Shown: positions 26,628-36,500, counted from the first letter of the stretch. The stretch is DNA of 64,000 nt from Caulobacter sp. NIBR2454 (GCF_027474405.1 NZ_CP114871.1:2055001-2119000); one strand, 5' to 3'. Notes: generated from the letters alone by a model not told the origin. Program-made: numbers and translations.

Positions 26628-28748
26628 TCAGCCGATCGCCCCGTGGGCCAGCACTGCGAGCAGCAGCAGGGCCACGATGTTGGTGATCTTGATCATCGGG
26701 TTCACGGCCGGGCCGGAGGTGTCCTTGTAAGGATCACCCACCGTGTCCCCGGTCACCGCGGCCTTGTGGGCCTCGGAGCCTTTGCCGCCGTAATTGCCTT
26801 CCTCGATGTACTTCTTGGCGTTGTCCCACGCGCCGCCGCCCGAGGTCATCGAGATGGCGACGAACAGGCCGGTGACGATCACGCCCATCAGCATCGCCCC
26901 CAGCGCCGAGAAGGCCTGAGCCTTGCCCGCGATGGCGTTGATGACGAAGAACAGCACGATGGGGGAAACCACCGGCAGCAGCGATGGCACGATCATCTCG
27001 CGGATCGCCGCCTTGGTCAGGATGTCCACCGCCTTGCCGTATTCAGGCTTGGCGTTGAACTCCATGATGCCGGGGATTTCGCGGAACTGGCGTCGGACTT
27101 CCTCGACCACCGCCTGGGCGGCGCGGCCGACGGCCGTCATCGCCATGCCGCCGAACAGGAAGGGCAACAGCCCCCCGAACAGCAGTCCGACGACGACATA
27201 GGGGTTGGACAGGTCGAAGGTGACCGTCCCCACGCCTTCGAAGAACGATCCCGGCTCTGCATTGGCCGTGAAGAACTTCAGGTCCTCGGTATAGGCCGCG
27301 AACAGCACCAGGGCGCCCAGACCGGCCGAACCGATAGCGTAGCCCTTGGTCACCGCCTTGGTGGTGTTGCCCACCGCGTCCAGCGCGTCGGTCGAGACCC
27401 GCACATCGCCCGGCAGACCCGCCATCTCGGCGATGCCGCCGGCGTTGTCGGTCACCGGTCCAAAGGCGTCCAGGGCGACGATGAAGCCGGCCAGGGACAG
27501 CATGGTGGTGGTGGCGATGGCGATACCGAACAGGCCGGCGAAGCCATAGGTGACGATGATGCCGGCGATGATCACCAGCGCCGGGGCCGCCGTGGACTCC
27601 AGCGACATGGCAAGGCCCTGGATCACATTGGTGCCGTGACCCGAAACCGACGCCTTGGCCACCGAGCGGACCGGACGGAAGCCCGTGCCGGTATAGTACT
27701 CGGTGATGACCACGATGGCCGCCGTCACCGCCAGGCCCGCGAGCCCGCAATAGAACAGCTCCATGGCCCCAAAGGTCTTGTCGCCAATCGTGACCGGACC
27801 GGTGACCAGGTCGTTGATCACCCACCAGACCGCGCCGATGGACAGCACGCCGGTGACGATCAGGCCCTGATACAGGGCTCCCATGATGTTCTTGTTCTTG
27901 CCCAGGCGGACGAAGAACGCGCCGATGATCGAGGTGACGATGCACACGCCGCAGATCGCCAGCGGCAGCAGCATCATGGTTGAGACCACCTCCGTCCCGC
28001 GGAAGAAGATCGCCGCCAGGACCATGGTGGCGACCGTGGTCACCGCATAGGTCTCGAACAGGTCGGCGGCCATGCCGGCGCAGTCGCCGACATTGTCGCC
28101 CACGTTGTCGGCGATGGTGGCGGCGTTGCGCGGATCATCCTCCGGGATGCCCGCCTCGACCTTGCCGACCATGTCGCCGCCCACGTCGGCGCCCTTGGTG
28201 AAGATGCCCCCGCCCAGGCGGGCGAAGATCGAAATCAGCGATGCGCCAAAGCCCAGCGCCACCAGCGCGTCCACGACTTCGCGGCTGGTCGGATCAAAGC
28301 CCAGGTGCATCGTCAGGACGATGAAGTAGCCGCTGACGCCCAACAGCGCGAAACCCGCCACCAGCATGCCGGTGATGGCGCCGGAGGTGAACGCCAGGGA
28401 CAGGCCCTTGGCGAGGCTTTCGGATGCAGCCTGCGCCGTGCGCACATTGGCGCGCACCGAGATCAGCATGCCCGCGAAGCCCGCGAGGCCCGACAGCACA
28501 GACCCGACGACGAAGCCGATGGCCGCCCATTGGCCGATCAGGAACCAGACGGCGGCCAGGATGACGACCCCGACGATGGCGATGGTGGTGTATTGGCGGC
28601 GCAGATAGGCCTGCGCCCCTTCCTGGATCGCCGCGGCGATCTCCTGCATTCGCGCATTGCCTGGCGAGGCGCGCATAAGCACGGCTGTCTGTACGATGCC
28701 GTAAAGCACCGCCAGCAGACCGGCCAAAAAGACCAGAGTAAGACTCAT
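26628..28748 (-). CDS. hppA: Membrane-bound proton-translocating pyrophosphatase (K+-independent type)
   Basis: 706 residues, about 16 transmembrane segments. Catalytic stretch [20 protein letters not shown], then [21 protein letters not shown], and later [32 protein letters not shown] carries lysine where K+-dependent enzymes have alanine, so this is the potassium-independent H+-pumping class, as in Rhodospirillum. Hydrolyses pyrophosphate in the cytoplasm and exports protons across the inner membrane. Single gene, with its own terminator. Confidence 0.95.
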   Translation of the reverse strand: MSLTLVFLAGLLAVLYGIVQTAVLMRASPGNARMQEIAAAIQEGAQAYLRRQYTTIAIVGVVILAAVWFLIGQWAAIGFVVGSVLSGLAGFAGMLISVRANVRTAQAASESLAKGLSLAFTSGAITGMLVAGFALLGVSGYFIVLTMHLGFDPTSREVVDALVALGFGASLISIFARLGGGIFTKGADVGGDMVGKVEAGIPEDDPRNAATIADNVGDNVGDCAGMAADLFETYAVTTVATMVLAAIFFRGTEVVSTMMLLPLAICGVCIVTSIIGAFFVRLGKNKNIMGALYQGLIVTGVLSIGAVWWVINDLVTGPVTIGDKTFGAMELFYCGLAGLAVTAAIVVITEYYTGTGFRPVRSVAKASVSGHGTNVIQGLAMSLESTAAPALVIIAGIIVTYGFAGLFGIAIATTTMLSLAGFIVALDAFGPVTDNAGGIAEMAGLPGDVRVSTDALDAVGNTTKAVTKGYAIGSAGLGALVLFAAYTEDLKFFTANAEPGSFFEGVGTVTFDLSNPYVVVGLLFGGLLPFLFGGMAMTAVGRAAQAVVEEVRRQFREIPGIMEFNAKPEYGKAVDILTKAAIREMIVPSLLPVVSPIVLFFVINAIAGKAQAFSALGAMLMGVIVTGLFVAISMTSGGGAWDNAKKYIEEGNYGGKGSEAHKAAVTGDTVGDPYKDTSGPAVNPMIKITNIVALLLLAVLAHGAIG

Positions 28749-28940
28749 GTGGTGTTTAGCCCCTTCGTGCGTTTCCTCACGCGGGGCGCGGGCGCCGAAA
28801 GGTGTCGGCGAACGCTCCGGCCTTAAGGCCTGTCACCCCACGCAACCCTAAAGCCGAGCGCGAACAGCGCTCGACTTCAGGACGTTTGCAAATAAGCAAG
28901 GGGTGCGCAACCGCGCTGAGCGGTTGCGTCCTTTGGGGTG

Positions 28941-29234
28941 TTAGTCCTTGCGGACGGCGTCCGCAGCCGCATCGGCGGCGTTGCCGACGCTCTTGGCCGC
29001 GCCCGAAGCGGAATCGGCCACCTGGCCGATGGCCGCGGTCTCGGCGTTCTCGCGGCGGTTCTGGTTGACCAGGAAGTAGCCAGCCAGGGCCACCACCGCG
29101 ATCACCGCGATGGCCAGCAGCGCGGTGCCCATGCCGCCGCCGCGACGTTCGATGACGGTCGTGCCGCCGCCCCGCTCAACCACGCGCTCGCGCACCACGC
29201 CGTCTTCAGTCTCGGTCACTCGTTCAGTCGCCAT
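28941..29234 (-). CDS. Small single-pass membrane protein
   Basis: 97 residues. A basic, glycine-rich N-terminus (RERVVERGGGTTVIERRGGG) precedes one transmembrane helix (~36-56, ALLAIAVIAVVALAGYFLV) and an alanine-rich hydrophilic tail with a repeated A-D-A-S/A pattern that resembles an amphipathic helix. I know no function. An exact EcfG/SigT promoter match lies upstream, so it is probably stress induced. Preceded by GGGAGGA. Confidence 0.75.
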   Translation of the reverse strand: MATERVTETEDGVVRERVVERGGGTTVIERRGGGMGTALLAIAVIAVVALAGYFLVNQNRRENAETAAIGQVADSASGAAKSVGNAADAAADAVRKD

Positions 29235-29266
29235 AGTCCATTCCTCCCGTGGGGTCTGGCGACCTC

Positions 29267-29291
29267 AACGGGTTGGACCCTATCGCGTTCC
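29267..29291 (-). promoter_or_regulatory. EcfG/SigT-type promoter (exact consensus)
   Basis: On the minus strand GGAAC (29287-29291), a 16-base spacer, CGTT (29267-29270). This matches the alphaproteobacterial general-stress consensus GGAAC-N16/17-CGTT exactly. It is 33 bases upstream of the ATG of the 97-residue membrane protein. Confidence 0.75.
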
Positions 29292-29292
29292 G

Positions 29293-29772
29293 TCAGTGGG
29301 CGTCGGCGGTCTTGGTCGCGGCGGCTTTCAGGTATCGGCGCGGCTTGCTGCTGATGATGGTCACCGCGCCCGTGGCCTTGGCGCCCAGCACCTGAATCGC
29401 CGCCTGACGCACCGCCGCCTTCAGGCGCGCCTCGTCGATCTCCTGCACGTCGCCCTTCTTGCCGAAGGGCGTGCGGTACGAGGCGCGGATCACCGCGTCG
29501 CGCAACATCGGCTCTTTGGTCTTCAACACGCCGTAGTCGGATCCCTCGATAAGATCGACGCGCAGCCGGACAAACACGTAGTTCACCAGCTTACCGTCGA
29601 CCACGATGGGCAAGGCCACGGCGGCCAGGTCTACCCACGGACCGTTCTTGCCCTTGTCCTCTTCTTCGCCGCCTGAGGACTTGGCGCCGGACGATTTGGG
29701 TGACGAGCGTGCCTGCGCCGCGCCCGCAACGGCGGACAAGGCAAGGCCGGCGATGAAACTACGTCTGCGCAT
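29293..29772 (-). CDS. Exported protein with possible FliL-like domain
   Basis: 159 residues from ATG 29772 (GGGGAC upstream). N-terminus MRRRSFIAGLALSAVAGAAQA is a signal peptide with a twin-arginine motif. A G/S/K/E-rich stretch follows, then VALPIVVDGKLVNYVFVRLRVDL, EPMLRDAVIRASYRTPF and DEARLKAAV. The order beta-strand, R-DAVI, terminal helix recalls FliL, but the match is weak and flagellar genes are absent here. Its start is 46 bases downstream of the thiL stop, so it may be the last gene of the glyA-thiL run. Confidence 0.6.
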   Translation of the reverse strand: MRRRSFIAGLALSAVAGAAQARSSPKSSGAKSSGGEEEDKGKNGPWVDLAAVALPIVVDGKLVNYVFVRLRVDLIEGSDYGVLKTKEPMLRDAVIRASYRTPFGKKGDVQEIDEARLKAAVRQAAIQVLGAKATGAVTIISSKPRRYLKAAATKTADAH

Positions 29773-29818
29773 TGACGTCCCCAAGGTTCGCCCCACGCTT
29801 AACCCACAGAGGGTTTCG

Positions 29819-30775
29819 TTAGTCTTGCGACCCATGCCGCCAGCCGGCGCGATCCAGGGCGAGCGTCTGGCCTTGGAAGCGAGCCTCGACCCCGTCCCCG
29901 GTCTCGAACCGCCCGACGACCGTCACCGGCATGCCCGCCGCGGCCGCGAAGGCGTCAAACCTCTCGGGCGCCACCGCACAGACAATCTCATAGTCGTCGC
30001 CGCCGGTGGCCAGGGTGGCCAGGCGCTCCGCCCGCCCCTCCGCCCAGACGGCGGCGGCGAACGACAGCGGGACCGTCTCCAGATCGACCGTCGCCCGCAG
30101 GCCGCTGGTCCGCGCCACATGACCCACGTCCGCGATCAGGCCATCCGATACATCGGCCGAGGCGTGCGCATGCGCCAGCGCCTCGCGCAGGCTCAGGCGT
30201 GGCGTCGGCAGGCGGTATCGCGTCGTCAGGGCTCCATCAGGATCGGGCAGAGCTCCCGTCGCCCCCTGCAAGCCCAACCAGCCGTCGCCGATCGTCCCGG
30301 TCACCACGATCAGATCGCCGGCTTTCGCCCCGTCTCGCCGCACCATGCCGCCGGTCGGAACCCAGCCCAGCAGGGTCGCGCTGACCACCAGCGGCCCGGT
30401 CGTCGATACCGTGTCCCCGCCCAGCAGCCGCAGGTCGAACGCCGCTCCGTCCAAGGCCAGTCCCTTGGCGAACGCCTCGCGCTCGGCCCAGCCGTCGCTC
30501 GCCCGCCAGGCCGTCGCCAGCAGATAGCCGAAGGGCTCCGCGCCCTTGGCGGCCAGGTCGGAGAGGTTGGTGCGCAGCAGCTTGCGAGCGACCACATCTA
30601 GCGGATCGGTCGACAGGAAATGCACCCCCTCGACCAGCGCGTCCTTGGTCAGGATCAGATCGAACCCCGGCCGCGACGGCAGCACCGCCGCGTCGTCCAG
30701 TAGATCGAGCGCCTCCGGCGCGCCACGCGTCAGCGGGCGCAGAAGCCTTGCGATGGTCTCGAACTCGTCGGCCAT
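29819..30775 (-). CDS. thiL: Thiamine-monophosphate kinase
   Basis: 318 residues from ATG 30775. ThiL (PurM/AIR-synthase fold): DLLDDAAVL metal/ATP motif, TKDALVEGVHFL, NLSDLAAKGAEP, LLGGDTVSTTG and the C-terminal ATGGDDYEIV. Phosphorylates thiamine phosphate to thiamine diphosphate. Follows nusB by 22 bases; the nusB-thiL pairing is conserved in alphaproteobacteria. Confidence 0.94.
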   Translation of the reverse strand: MADEFETIARLLRPLTRGAPEALDLLDDAAVLPSRPGFDLILTKDALVEGVHFLSTDPLDVVARKLLRTNLSDLAAKGAEPFGYLLATAWRASDGWAEREAFAKGLALDGAAFDLRLLGGDTVSTTGPLVVSATLLGWVPTGGMVRRDGAKAGDLIVVTGTIGDGWLGLQGATGALPDPDGALTTRYRLPTPRLSLREALAHAHASADVSDGLIADVGHVARTSGLRATVDLETVPLSFAAAVWAEGRAERLATLATGGDDYEIVCAVAPERFDAFAAAAGMPVTVVGRFETGDGVEARFQGQTLALDRAGWRHGSQD

Positions 30776-30797
30776 CACGGCCCTTTCCGAGTGTGCC

Positions 30798-31253
30798 TTA
30801 AGCCCTGGCGTCCTTGGCGATGCCGTCCAGGGCGCCGTTGACGAAGCCGGACTCCGGGCCGTCGAAGAACGACTTGGCGATGTCCACATACTCGTCGATG
30901 GCCACCTCGACCGGCACATCGGGCCGGTTGATCAGCTCAAAGGCCCCCGCCCGCAGGATGGCCCGCAGGGTGGCGTCCACCCGCTCCAGCCGCCAATTGG
31001 AGGCCAGACGCCCGGTGATGGCCTTGTCGATCGCCGATTGCTGGCCCACAACGCCGCGCACAAGCTCGCCGAAGAAAGCCTCGTCGGCGCCGGCCAGTTG
31101 CGCATCCTCGGTCAGGTCGCGGTCGAAACGATGCTCGGAGAATTCGCGGACCACGGCTTCGACCCCGGCTCCCGCGGTCTCCATCTGGTACAGCGCCTGA
31201 ACGGCGGCCAGACGCGCCACCGAGCGGGCCTGGCGAGGGGGCGTCGCGCTCAT
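30798..31253 (-). CDS. nusB: Transcription antitermination factor NusB
   Basis: 151 residues. NusB fold: [15 protein letters not shown] near the N-terminus, [40 protein letters not shown] and the closing [11 protein letters not shown]. Binds boxA RNA with S10 in rRNA antitermination. ATG overlaps the ribH stop by four bases, coupling the two. Confidence 0.95.
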   Translation of the reverse strand: MSATPPRQARSVARLAAVQALYQMETAGAGVEAVVREFSEHRFDRDLTEDAQLAGADEAFFGELVRGVVGQQSAIDKAITGRLASNWRLERVDATLRAILRAGAFELINRPDVPVEVAIDEYVDIAKSFFDGPESGFVNGALDGIAKDARA

Positions 31254-31717
31254 CGGGCGGCCCCGCCCAGCAGGCGCTGCTTCATGGCGATCATTTCGAG
31301 GCAGGCCTTTGCCGCGCCGCCGCCCTTGTCGGCTTCCGACACTCGCGCGCGGGTCCAGGCCTGATCTTCGTCCTCGACGGTCAGAATGCCGTTGCCGATG
31401 GCCAGACGCTTGCCCACCGCCAGGTCCATCAGGGCCCGGGCCGACTCGTTGCACACGATGTCGAAGTGATAGGTCTCGCCGCGGATCACACAGCCCAGGG
31501 CCACATAGCCGTCATAGCGCTGACCGACCGGACGGTTGCCGCCCTCTTCGGCCATGGCGATGACCGCCGGGATCTCCAGGGCGCCCGGCACCGAGACCAC
31601 GTCATACTCCGCGCCATACGCCTCGATGGCGTTGGTCGCGCCGCGCAGCAACTCATCGGAGATGCCGGAATAGAACCGCCCCTCGACGATCAGAACCCGG
31701 ATCTTGTCTTCCAGCAT
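31250..31717 (-). CDS. ribH: 6,7-dimethyl-8-ribityllumazine synthase
   Basis: 155 residues. RibH features: [28 protein letters not shown] and [20 protein letters not shown] with the catalytic His. Condenses ribitylaminouracil with dihydroxybutanone phosphate. Two bases after the ribBX stop, ATGA overlap with nusB downstream. Cytoplasmic, normally a 60-mer or decamer. Confidence 0.96.
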   Translation of the reverse strand: MLEDKIRVLIVEGRFYSGISDELLRGATNAIEAYGAEYDVVSVPGALEIPAVIAMAEEGGNRPVGQRYDGYVALGCVIRGETYHFDIVCNESARALMDLAVGKRLAIGNGILTVEDEDQAWTRARVSEADKGGGAAKACLEMIAMKQRLLGGAAR

Positions 31718-31719
31718 AA

Positions 31720-32832
31720 CTATTCCTCGGTCGGTATCGGCGCTCGGCCGACGATCTTCAGGCCGTATCCTTCGAGCGCCGCCGGTTTGAACTGACTCGA
31801 GGTGAGCAAGACCATTTCCCGCACACCAAGGTCCAGCAGGATTTGCGCCCCGACTCCATAGTCGCGCAAGGCGTTCGTTTGATAGAGCCCCTCGGCGGGG
31901 GCCCCATAACGCTCGGACATCCACGACGGGTTGGGATCGCGGATAAACACCGCCACCCCTGCTCCATCATGCGCGCCCAGGGCCCGCAAGGCGTTGGGGA
32001 CATAGTCACGCCGCGCGTCCACATGGCCCAGCATGTCGGCGGCGAAGTCCACCTGGTGCATCCGCACCAGGGTCGGGACGTCGCCCTCGATCCGGCCTTT
32101 CACCAGGGCCACGTGCTCGGTGCGGTCGATGGAGTTGCGGTACACGACCATGCGGAAGTGCCCGCCATAGACGCTCTCGAACGGCGTCTCGACCACCCGC
32201 TCCACACAGCGCTCGGTGCGCCGGCGATAGGCGATCAGGTCGGCGATGGTCCCGATCTTCAGGCCATGCAGCTGAGCGAAGGCGATCAGGTCCGGCAGTC
32301 GCGCCATGGTCCCGTCGTCGTTCATCACCTCGCAGATCACCGCCGCCGGGTTCAGACCCGCCAGGCGCGAGATGTCCACCGACGCCTCGGTGTGGCCGGT
32401 GCGGACCAGCACCCCGCCCTCCTTGGCCACCAGCGGAAACACGTGCCCGGGCGAGACGATGTCGTCCGCCGCCTTGGTCGGATCCACCGCCACGGCGATG
32501 GTATGGGCGCGATCATGGGCCGAAATGCCCGTGGTCACCCCCTCCCGCGCCTCGATGGAGATGGTGAAGGCCGTGCCGTGGCCGCTCTCGTTCTGATGCG
32601 CCATCGGCGGCAGGCGCAGCTGCCGCGCCCGCTCGCCGGTGATCGACAGGCAGATCAGGCCCCGCGCGTACTTGGCCATGAAGTTGATCTGGTCAGGGGT
32701 CGCGAACTGGGCGGGGATGATCACATCCCCCTCGTTCTCGCGATCCTCGGCGTCGACCAGGATGTAGGGCCGCCCGTTGCGGGCGTCCTCGATGATGTCC
32801 TCGATGGACGAGATGGGGGTGTCGGAACTCAT
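31720..32832 (-). CDS. ribB: 3,4-dihydroxy-2-butanone-4-phosphate synthase with degenerate RibA-like domain (RibBX type)
   Basis: 370 residues. Residues 1-~205 are a full RibB domain: [18 protein letters not shown] (acidic metal loop), [34 protein letters not shown] and [12 protein letters not shown]. It makes dihydroxybutanone phosphate from ribulose-5-phosphate. Residues ~210-370 align with GTP cyclohydrolase II, but where RibA has three zinc-binding cysteines after VRVH-E this protein reads [16 protein letters not shown] with none; the domain has no cysteine at all. It therefore cannot carry the usual zinc and probably lacks cyclohydrolase activity. This fits the described RibBX variant of Proteobacteria. 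Confidence 0.92.
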   Translation of the reverse strand: MSSDTPISSIEDIIEDARNGRPYILVDAEDRENEGDVIIPAQFATPDQINFMAKYARGLICLSITGERARQLRLPPMAHQNESGHGTAFTISIEAREGVTTGISAHDRAHTIAVAVDPTKAADDIVSPGHVFPLVAKEGGVLVRTGHTEASVDISRLAGLNPAAVICEVMNDDGTMARLPDLIAFAQLHGLKIGTIADLIAYRRRTERCVERVVETPFESVYGGHFRMVVYRNSIDRTEHVALVKGRIEGDVPTLVRMHQVDFAADMLGHVDARRDYVPNALRALGAHDGAGVAVFIRDPNPSWMSERYGAPAEGLYQTNALRDYGVGAQILLDLGVREMVLLTSSQFKPAALEGYGLKIVGRAPIPTEE

Positions 32833-33423
32833 TTAAGCCGTCTCCTGCCAGCGCGCGAGGTAGCGGGCCAGCATGTCGATCTCCAGGTTCACCCGATCGC
32901 CCGCCTTCAGCGCGCCCAGGGTGGTCACCTCGAAGGTGTGCGGGATGATGTTCAGGTGGAAGATGTCGTCCTCCACGTCGTTGACCGTCAGGGACACGCC
33001 CTCCACGGCGATGGAGCCTTTCGGCGCGATATAGCGATGCAGCGGGCGCGGCGCGCGCACCCGGATGTGGTGCGAACCGCCCACCGCCTCGATGCTCAGG
33101 ATCTCGCCGACCCCGTCGACATGGCCGGACACCACATGCCCGCCCATCTCGTCGCCCAGCCTTGCGGCGCGCTCCAGATTGACGCGCGAGCCCTCGCTCC
33201 ATGTGTCCAGGGTGGTCTTGGACAGCGTCTCGCCCGAAACCTCGACCGCGAACCAGCCCGCGCCCTTCTCCACCACCGTCAGGCAGCAGCCGGCATGGGC
33301 GATGGACGCGCCGATATCCACCGTCGACAGGTCGAAGGCGGTCTCGATCTCGTAGCGGCGGTCGCGGTCGGTGTCGCGAACGGCGCGCACGCGGCCAATG
33401 TCGGTGACGATCCCGGTGAACAT
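32833..33423 (-). CDS. ribE: Riboflavin synthase alpha chain
   Basis: 196 residues. Starts MFTGIVTDIGRV, the invariant N-terminus, and has two lumazine-binding repeats: ~1-97 (GASIAHAGCCLTVVEKG) and ~98-190 (GHVDGVGEI, GSIAVEGVSLTVNDV, HTFEVTTLGALKAGDRVNLEID). Dismutates ribityllumazine to riboflavin. Sits head to tail with no gap between ribD upstream and ribBX downstream. Confidence 0.95.
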   Translation of the reverse strand: MFTGIVTDIGRVRAVRDTDRDRRYEIETAFDLSTVDIGASIAHAGCCLTVVEKGAGWFAVEVSGETLSKTTLDTWSEGSRVNLERAARLGDEMGGHVVSGHVDGVGEILSIEAVGGSHHIRVRAPRPLHRYIAPKGSIAVEGVSLTVNDVEDDIFHLNIIPHTFEVTTLGALKAGDRVNLEIDMLARYLARWQETA

Positions 33424-34065
33424 CTAGAGTCTCTCGTACCGCTCCCAAAGGTCGTCGCCCAGCGTTGCGGCCGCGACCCGTTTGAACCTTGGCGCATCGC
33501 TCAGCGCCTCGACCGCCAGGGCCCCGACGCCAGGCCGGCCCTCGCCGCCCAGCACCACCGGCGCCCGGAACCACTCCATCACATCGACCAGGCCGCAGCG
33601 CAGGAAGCTCGACGCCACCTGCCCGCCGCCTTCGACGAACAGCTTGCCGATCCCCTGCCCGGCCAGCGTCTGCAACGCCGCCGGCAGATCGACCCGCTCG
33701 CCCGTCGCCGGGATTTGCAGCACCCGCACCCCTGCGTCAGTCAAGCGAGACTGCGCCGGCTCGGTGGTCAGCACGTATGTGGGAATGTCGCGGGCCGTCG
33801 CCACCAGCTTGCAGGTCTGCGATATCCGCTGACGGCTATCCAGCACGATGCGCGACGGCTGCCTGCCCTCATAGCCCGGCGTGCGGACGGTCAGCTCGGG
33901 ATCGTCGGCCAGCGCCGTCTCGACCCCGATCAGCACCGCGTCATGCCGCGAGCGCAGGCGATGAACCGTCTCCCGCGCCGCCGGGCCGGTGATCCACCGG
34001 CTCTCGCCCGACGCGGTCGCGATCCGCCCGTCGAGGGAGGTCGCCAGCTTCAGGGTCACGAACAT
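33424..34065 (-). CDS. RibD-type pyrimidine reductase domain, without the deaminase domain
   Basis: 213 residues from ATG 34065, six bases after nrdR. It corresponds only to the C-terminal half of RibD (PF01872): VTLKLATSLDGRIATASGESRWITG, RLRSRHDAVLIGVETALADDP, and KLFVEGGGQVASSFL. This part reduces the ribose of 5-amino-6-ribosylaminouracil phosphate with NADPH. The zinc-deaminase half (H-A-E and PC-x-C motifs, ~145 residues) is absent, and nrdR occupies the place where it would be. The deaminase must be encoded elsewhere or be replaced. Confidence 0.88.
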   Translation of the reverse strand: MFVTLKLATSLDGRIATASGESRWITGPAARETVHRLRSRHDAVLIGVETALADDPELTVRTPGYEGRQPSRIVLDSRQRISQTCKLVATARDIPTYVLTTEPAQSRLTDAGVRVLQIPATGERVDLPAALQTLAGQGIGKLFVEGGGQVASSFLRCGLVDVMEWFRAPVVLGGEGRPGVGALAVEALSDAPRFKRVAAATLGDDLWERYERL

Positions 34066-34071
34066 GGCCAA

Positions 34072-34539
34072 TCAGGCCTCGTCGCCCTCGTTGAGGCCTT
34101 CCTCACCAAGGAACTTGGCGAAATCCTCGCCGTCGCGGAAGTCGCGATACACCGACGCGTAACGGACATAGGCCACGTCATCGAGGCTTTTGAGCCCCTT
34201 CATGACCATCTCGCCGACGACCTGCGACTGCAGCTCGGTCTCGCCCATGCTTTCCAGCTGGCGCACGATCCCGTTGACCATCCGCTCCACTCGCTCCGGA
34301 TCGACCGGACGCTTGCGAAGGGCGATGGACAGCGAGCGCATCAGCTTGTCGCGATCGAACGGGGCGCGGCGGCCCGAACGCTTGACGATGATCAGCTCAC
34401 GCAGCTGCACCCGCTCGAAGGTCGTGAACCGGCCGCCACATTCGGGGCACAGACGACGCCGACGGATCGCCGCCCCGTCTTCCGACGGGCGGCTGTCCTT
34501 CACCTGGCTTTCCATGTGGCCGCAGAACGGGCAACGCAT
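34072..34539 (-). CDS. nrdR: Transcriptional repressor NrdR
   Basis: 155 residues. Zinc ribbon [20 protein letters not shown] ... [16 protein letters not shown] (C3, C6, C31, C34) and an ATP-cone (~49-139: [19 protein letters not shown]). Represses ribonucleotide reductase genes in response to (d)ATP. Between glyA (upstream, 32 bases) and the rib genes, a common alphaproteobacterial order. Confidence 0.96.
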   Translation of the reverse strand: MRCPFCGHMESQVKDSRPSEDGAAIRRRRLCPECGGRFTTFERVQLRELIIVKRSGRRAPFDRDKLMRSLSIALRKRPVDPERVERMVNGIVRQLESMGETELQSQVVGEMVMKGLKSLDDVAYVRYASVYRDFRDGEDFAKFLGEEGLNEGDEA

Positions 34540-34571
34540 GATGTGGCCCCTCTCGACCCTATGAGACGCTA

Positions 34572-35843
34572 TTAAGCGTAGATGGGGAACCGCGCCGTCA
34601 AGGCCAAGACTTCAGCGCGGACCTTGTCCTCGACCGCACCGTTGCCCTCGGCGCCGTTCTTGGCCAGGCCCTCGACCACCTCGGCGATCAACTGACCCAC
34701 CTGGCGGAACTCGGCCACGCCAAAGCCTCGGGTCGTGCCCGCCGGCGTGCCGACGCGGATGCCCGAGGTGATGGTGAAGGGCGCGGTGTCGAACGGCACG
34801 CCGTTCTTGTTGGTGGTGATGTTGGCCCGCTCCAGGCTGTGCTCGGTGTCGCGGCCGTTGACGCCCTTGGGACGCAGATCGACCAGCATCAGGTGGCTGT
34901 CGGTGCCGCCCGAGACGATGTTGACCCCGCCGGCCTGCAGCGCGTCGGCCAGGGCGCGGGCGTTGTCCACCACCTGCTTGGCGTAGGTCTTGAATTCCGG
35001 CTTCAACGCCTCGCCGAACGCCACGGCCTTGGCGGCGATCACATGCTCCAGCGGCCCGCCCTGCAGGCCCGGGAACACCGCCGAGTTGATCTTCTTGGCG
35101 ATGGTCTCGTTGTTGGTCAGCAACATGCCGCCGCGCGGTCCGCGCAGGGTCTTGTGCGTCGTGGTGGTCACCACGTCAGCGTGCGGCACGGGGTTGGGAT
35201 AGACGCCGCCGGCCACCAGACCCGCGAAGTGCGCCATGTCCACCATCAGATAGGCGCCGACGCTGTCAGCGATCTCGCGGAACTTGGCGAAGTCGATGAT
35301 GCGGCTATAGGCGCTGCCGCCGGCGATGATCAGCTTGGGCTTTTCCTTGGCGGCGATCTCGGCGACCGTGTCGTAGTCGATCTGCTGGTCCTGGGTGCGC
35401 ACGGTGTAGGACACCGGCTTGAACCACTTGCCCGACTGGTTGGCCGGGCTGCCGTGCGTCAGGTGCCCGCCCGCCGCCAGATCCATGCCCAGGAAGGTGT
35501 CGCCCGGCTGCAGCAGCGACATGAACACCGCCTGGTTGGCCTGCGAACCTGAATGGGGCTGCACGTTGGCGAACGCCGCGCCGAAAATCTCCTTGGCGCG
35601 CTCGATGGCCAGGGTCTCGATCTCGTCGACGAATTCGCAGCCGCCGTAGTAGCGCTTGCCCGGATAACCCTCGGCGTACTTGTTCGTCAGGATCGAGCCC
35701 TGGGCCTCCAGGACCGCGCGGCTGACGATGTTCTCCGACGCGATCAGTTCGATCTGATTCTGCTGGCGCTTCAGCTCCTGACCGATGCGATCGAAGATGG
35801 CGCGGTCGGTTGATGCGAGATCGGCGGAGAAGAAGGCGCTCAT
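34572..35843 (-). CDS. glyA: Serine hydroxymethyltransferase
   Basis: 423 residues. SHMT features: [48 protein letters not shown] and the PLP lysine in [16 protein letters not shown]. Interconverts serine and glycine with tetrahydrofolate. First gene of the leftward glyA-nrdR-rib-nusB-thiL run; divergent from the mucR gene. Confidence 0.97.
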   Translation of the reverse strand: MSAFFSADLASTDRAIFDRIGQELKRQQNQIELIASENIVSRAVLEAQGSILTNKYAEGYPGKRYYGGCEFVDEIETLAIERAKEIFGAAFANVQPHSGSQANQAVFMSLLQPGDTFLGMDLAAGGHLTHGSPANQSGKWFKPVSYTVRTQDQQIDYDTVAEIAAKEKPKLIIAGGSAYSRIIDFAKFREIADSVGAYLMVDMAHFAGLVAGGVYPNPVPHADVVTTTTHKTLRGPRGGMLLTNNETIAKKINSAVFPGLQGGPLEHVIAAKAVAFGEALKPEFKTYAKQVVDNARALADALQAGGVNIVSGGTDSHLMLVDLRPKGVNGRDTEHSLERANITTNKNGVPFDTAPFTITSGIRVGTPAGTTRGFGVAEFRQVGQLIAEVVEGLAKNGAEGNGAVEDKVRAEVLALTARFPIYA

Positions 35844-36001
35844 GGGGGATTCCTTGCGGCTGCGGCGGGCGCCCCCTCTTTAAACTTCCCCCCGCGCCGA
35901 TCAATCGGAACCTATCGCCAAGCGCTGCGTTAGGCCTCGACCCGGATCAGCACGTTCGCTGCTTTTCCGGACCTGTGGCGTATGAAGGGGGACTTCAGCT
36001 G

Positions 36002-36439
36002 ATGGCGTCTTTGGACGATAACCAAAACGGCGATCTGTCCGAACAGGATATCCTGTCGCTCAGCGCTGACATCGTGGCCGCGTATGTTGGCCAGAATGCC
36101 GTGGCGGCGGCGTCGCTGCCCGACCTTATCCGATCTGTCCACACCACGCTGGCCAGCCTGGGCGAGGCCGCGCCCCCGCCCCCCGCCGAGAAGCAGAAAC
36201 CGGCCGTGCCGATTTCACGCTCGATCCACAACGACTATATCGTCTGCCTCGAGGACGGTAAGCGCCTGAAGATGCTCAAGCGCTACCTGCGTTCGCGCTA
36301 CGACCTCAGCCCCGACGACTACCGCCGCAAGTGGGGCCTGCCTCCGGACTATCCGATGGTCGCTCCGGCCTATGCGGCGCGCCGCTCCGATTTCGCCAAG
36401 CAGATCGGCCTCGGCCGCGGCGTACGGCGACGCAAGTAG
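36002..36439 (+). CDS. MucR/Ros-family regulator with degenerate zinc finger
   Basis: 145 residues from ATG 36002, with GGGGGA upstream. The C-terminal half is MucR-like: YIVCLEDGKRLKMLKRYL, then LSPDDYRRKWGLPPDYPMVAP and FAKQIGLGRG. In classical Ros/MucR this region is a Cys2His2 finger; here only Cys82 remains, the second Cys is Asp and both His are replaced by Tyr or Ser/Arg. The N-terminal half (~1-50) is the oligomerisation region. In Caulobacter MucR proteins repress cell-cycle genes with SciP; a similar role is inferred. Divergent from glyA. Confidence 0.85.
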   Translation: MASLDDNQNGDLSEQDILSLSADIVAAYVGQNAVAAASLPDLIRSVHTTLASLGEAAPPPPAEKQKPAVPISRSIHNDYIVCLEDGKRLKMLKRYLRSRYDLSPDDYRRKWGLPPDYPMVAPAYAARRSDFAKQIGLGRGVRRRK

Positions 36440-36453
36440 ATATCAGAGACGAA

Positions 36454-36477
36454 AATGGCCGGGTCACCCCGGCCATT
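36454..36477. terminator. Bidirectional terminator between mucR and hemA
   Basis: AATGGCCGGG (36454-36463), TCAC loop, CCCGGCCATT (36468-36477): perfect 10-bp stem between convergent genes. On the hemA strand it is followed by TTTTCG; on the mucR strand by CTACTATC. Confidence 0.8.
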
Positions 36478-36500
36478 CTACTATCTGGAGCTCGACGCGG

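Noticed and set aside
31843..34575. A 910-codon open frame opposite the rib-nrdR genes
   Set aside because: It lies antisense to six well-supported genes; the H/R/D/Q-rich composition is that of a high-GC shadow frame and no motif is present.
32833..35843. FMN riboswitch before the riboflavin genes
   Set aside because: The rib genes follow glyA and nrdR with gaps of 0-32 bases, leaving no space for an RFN element.
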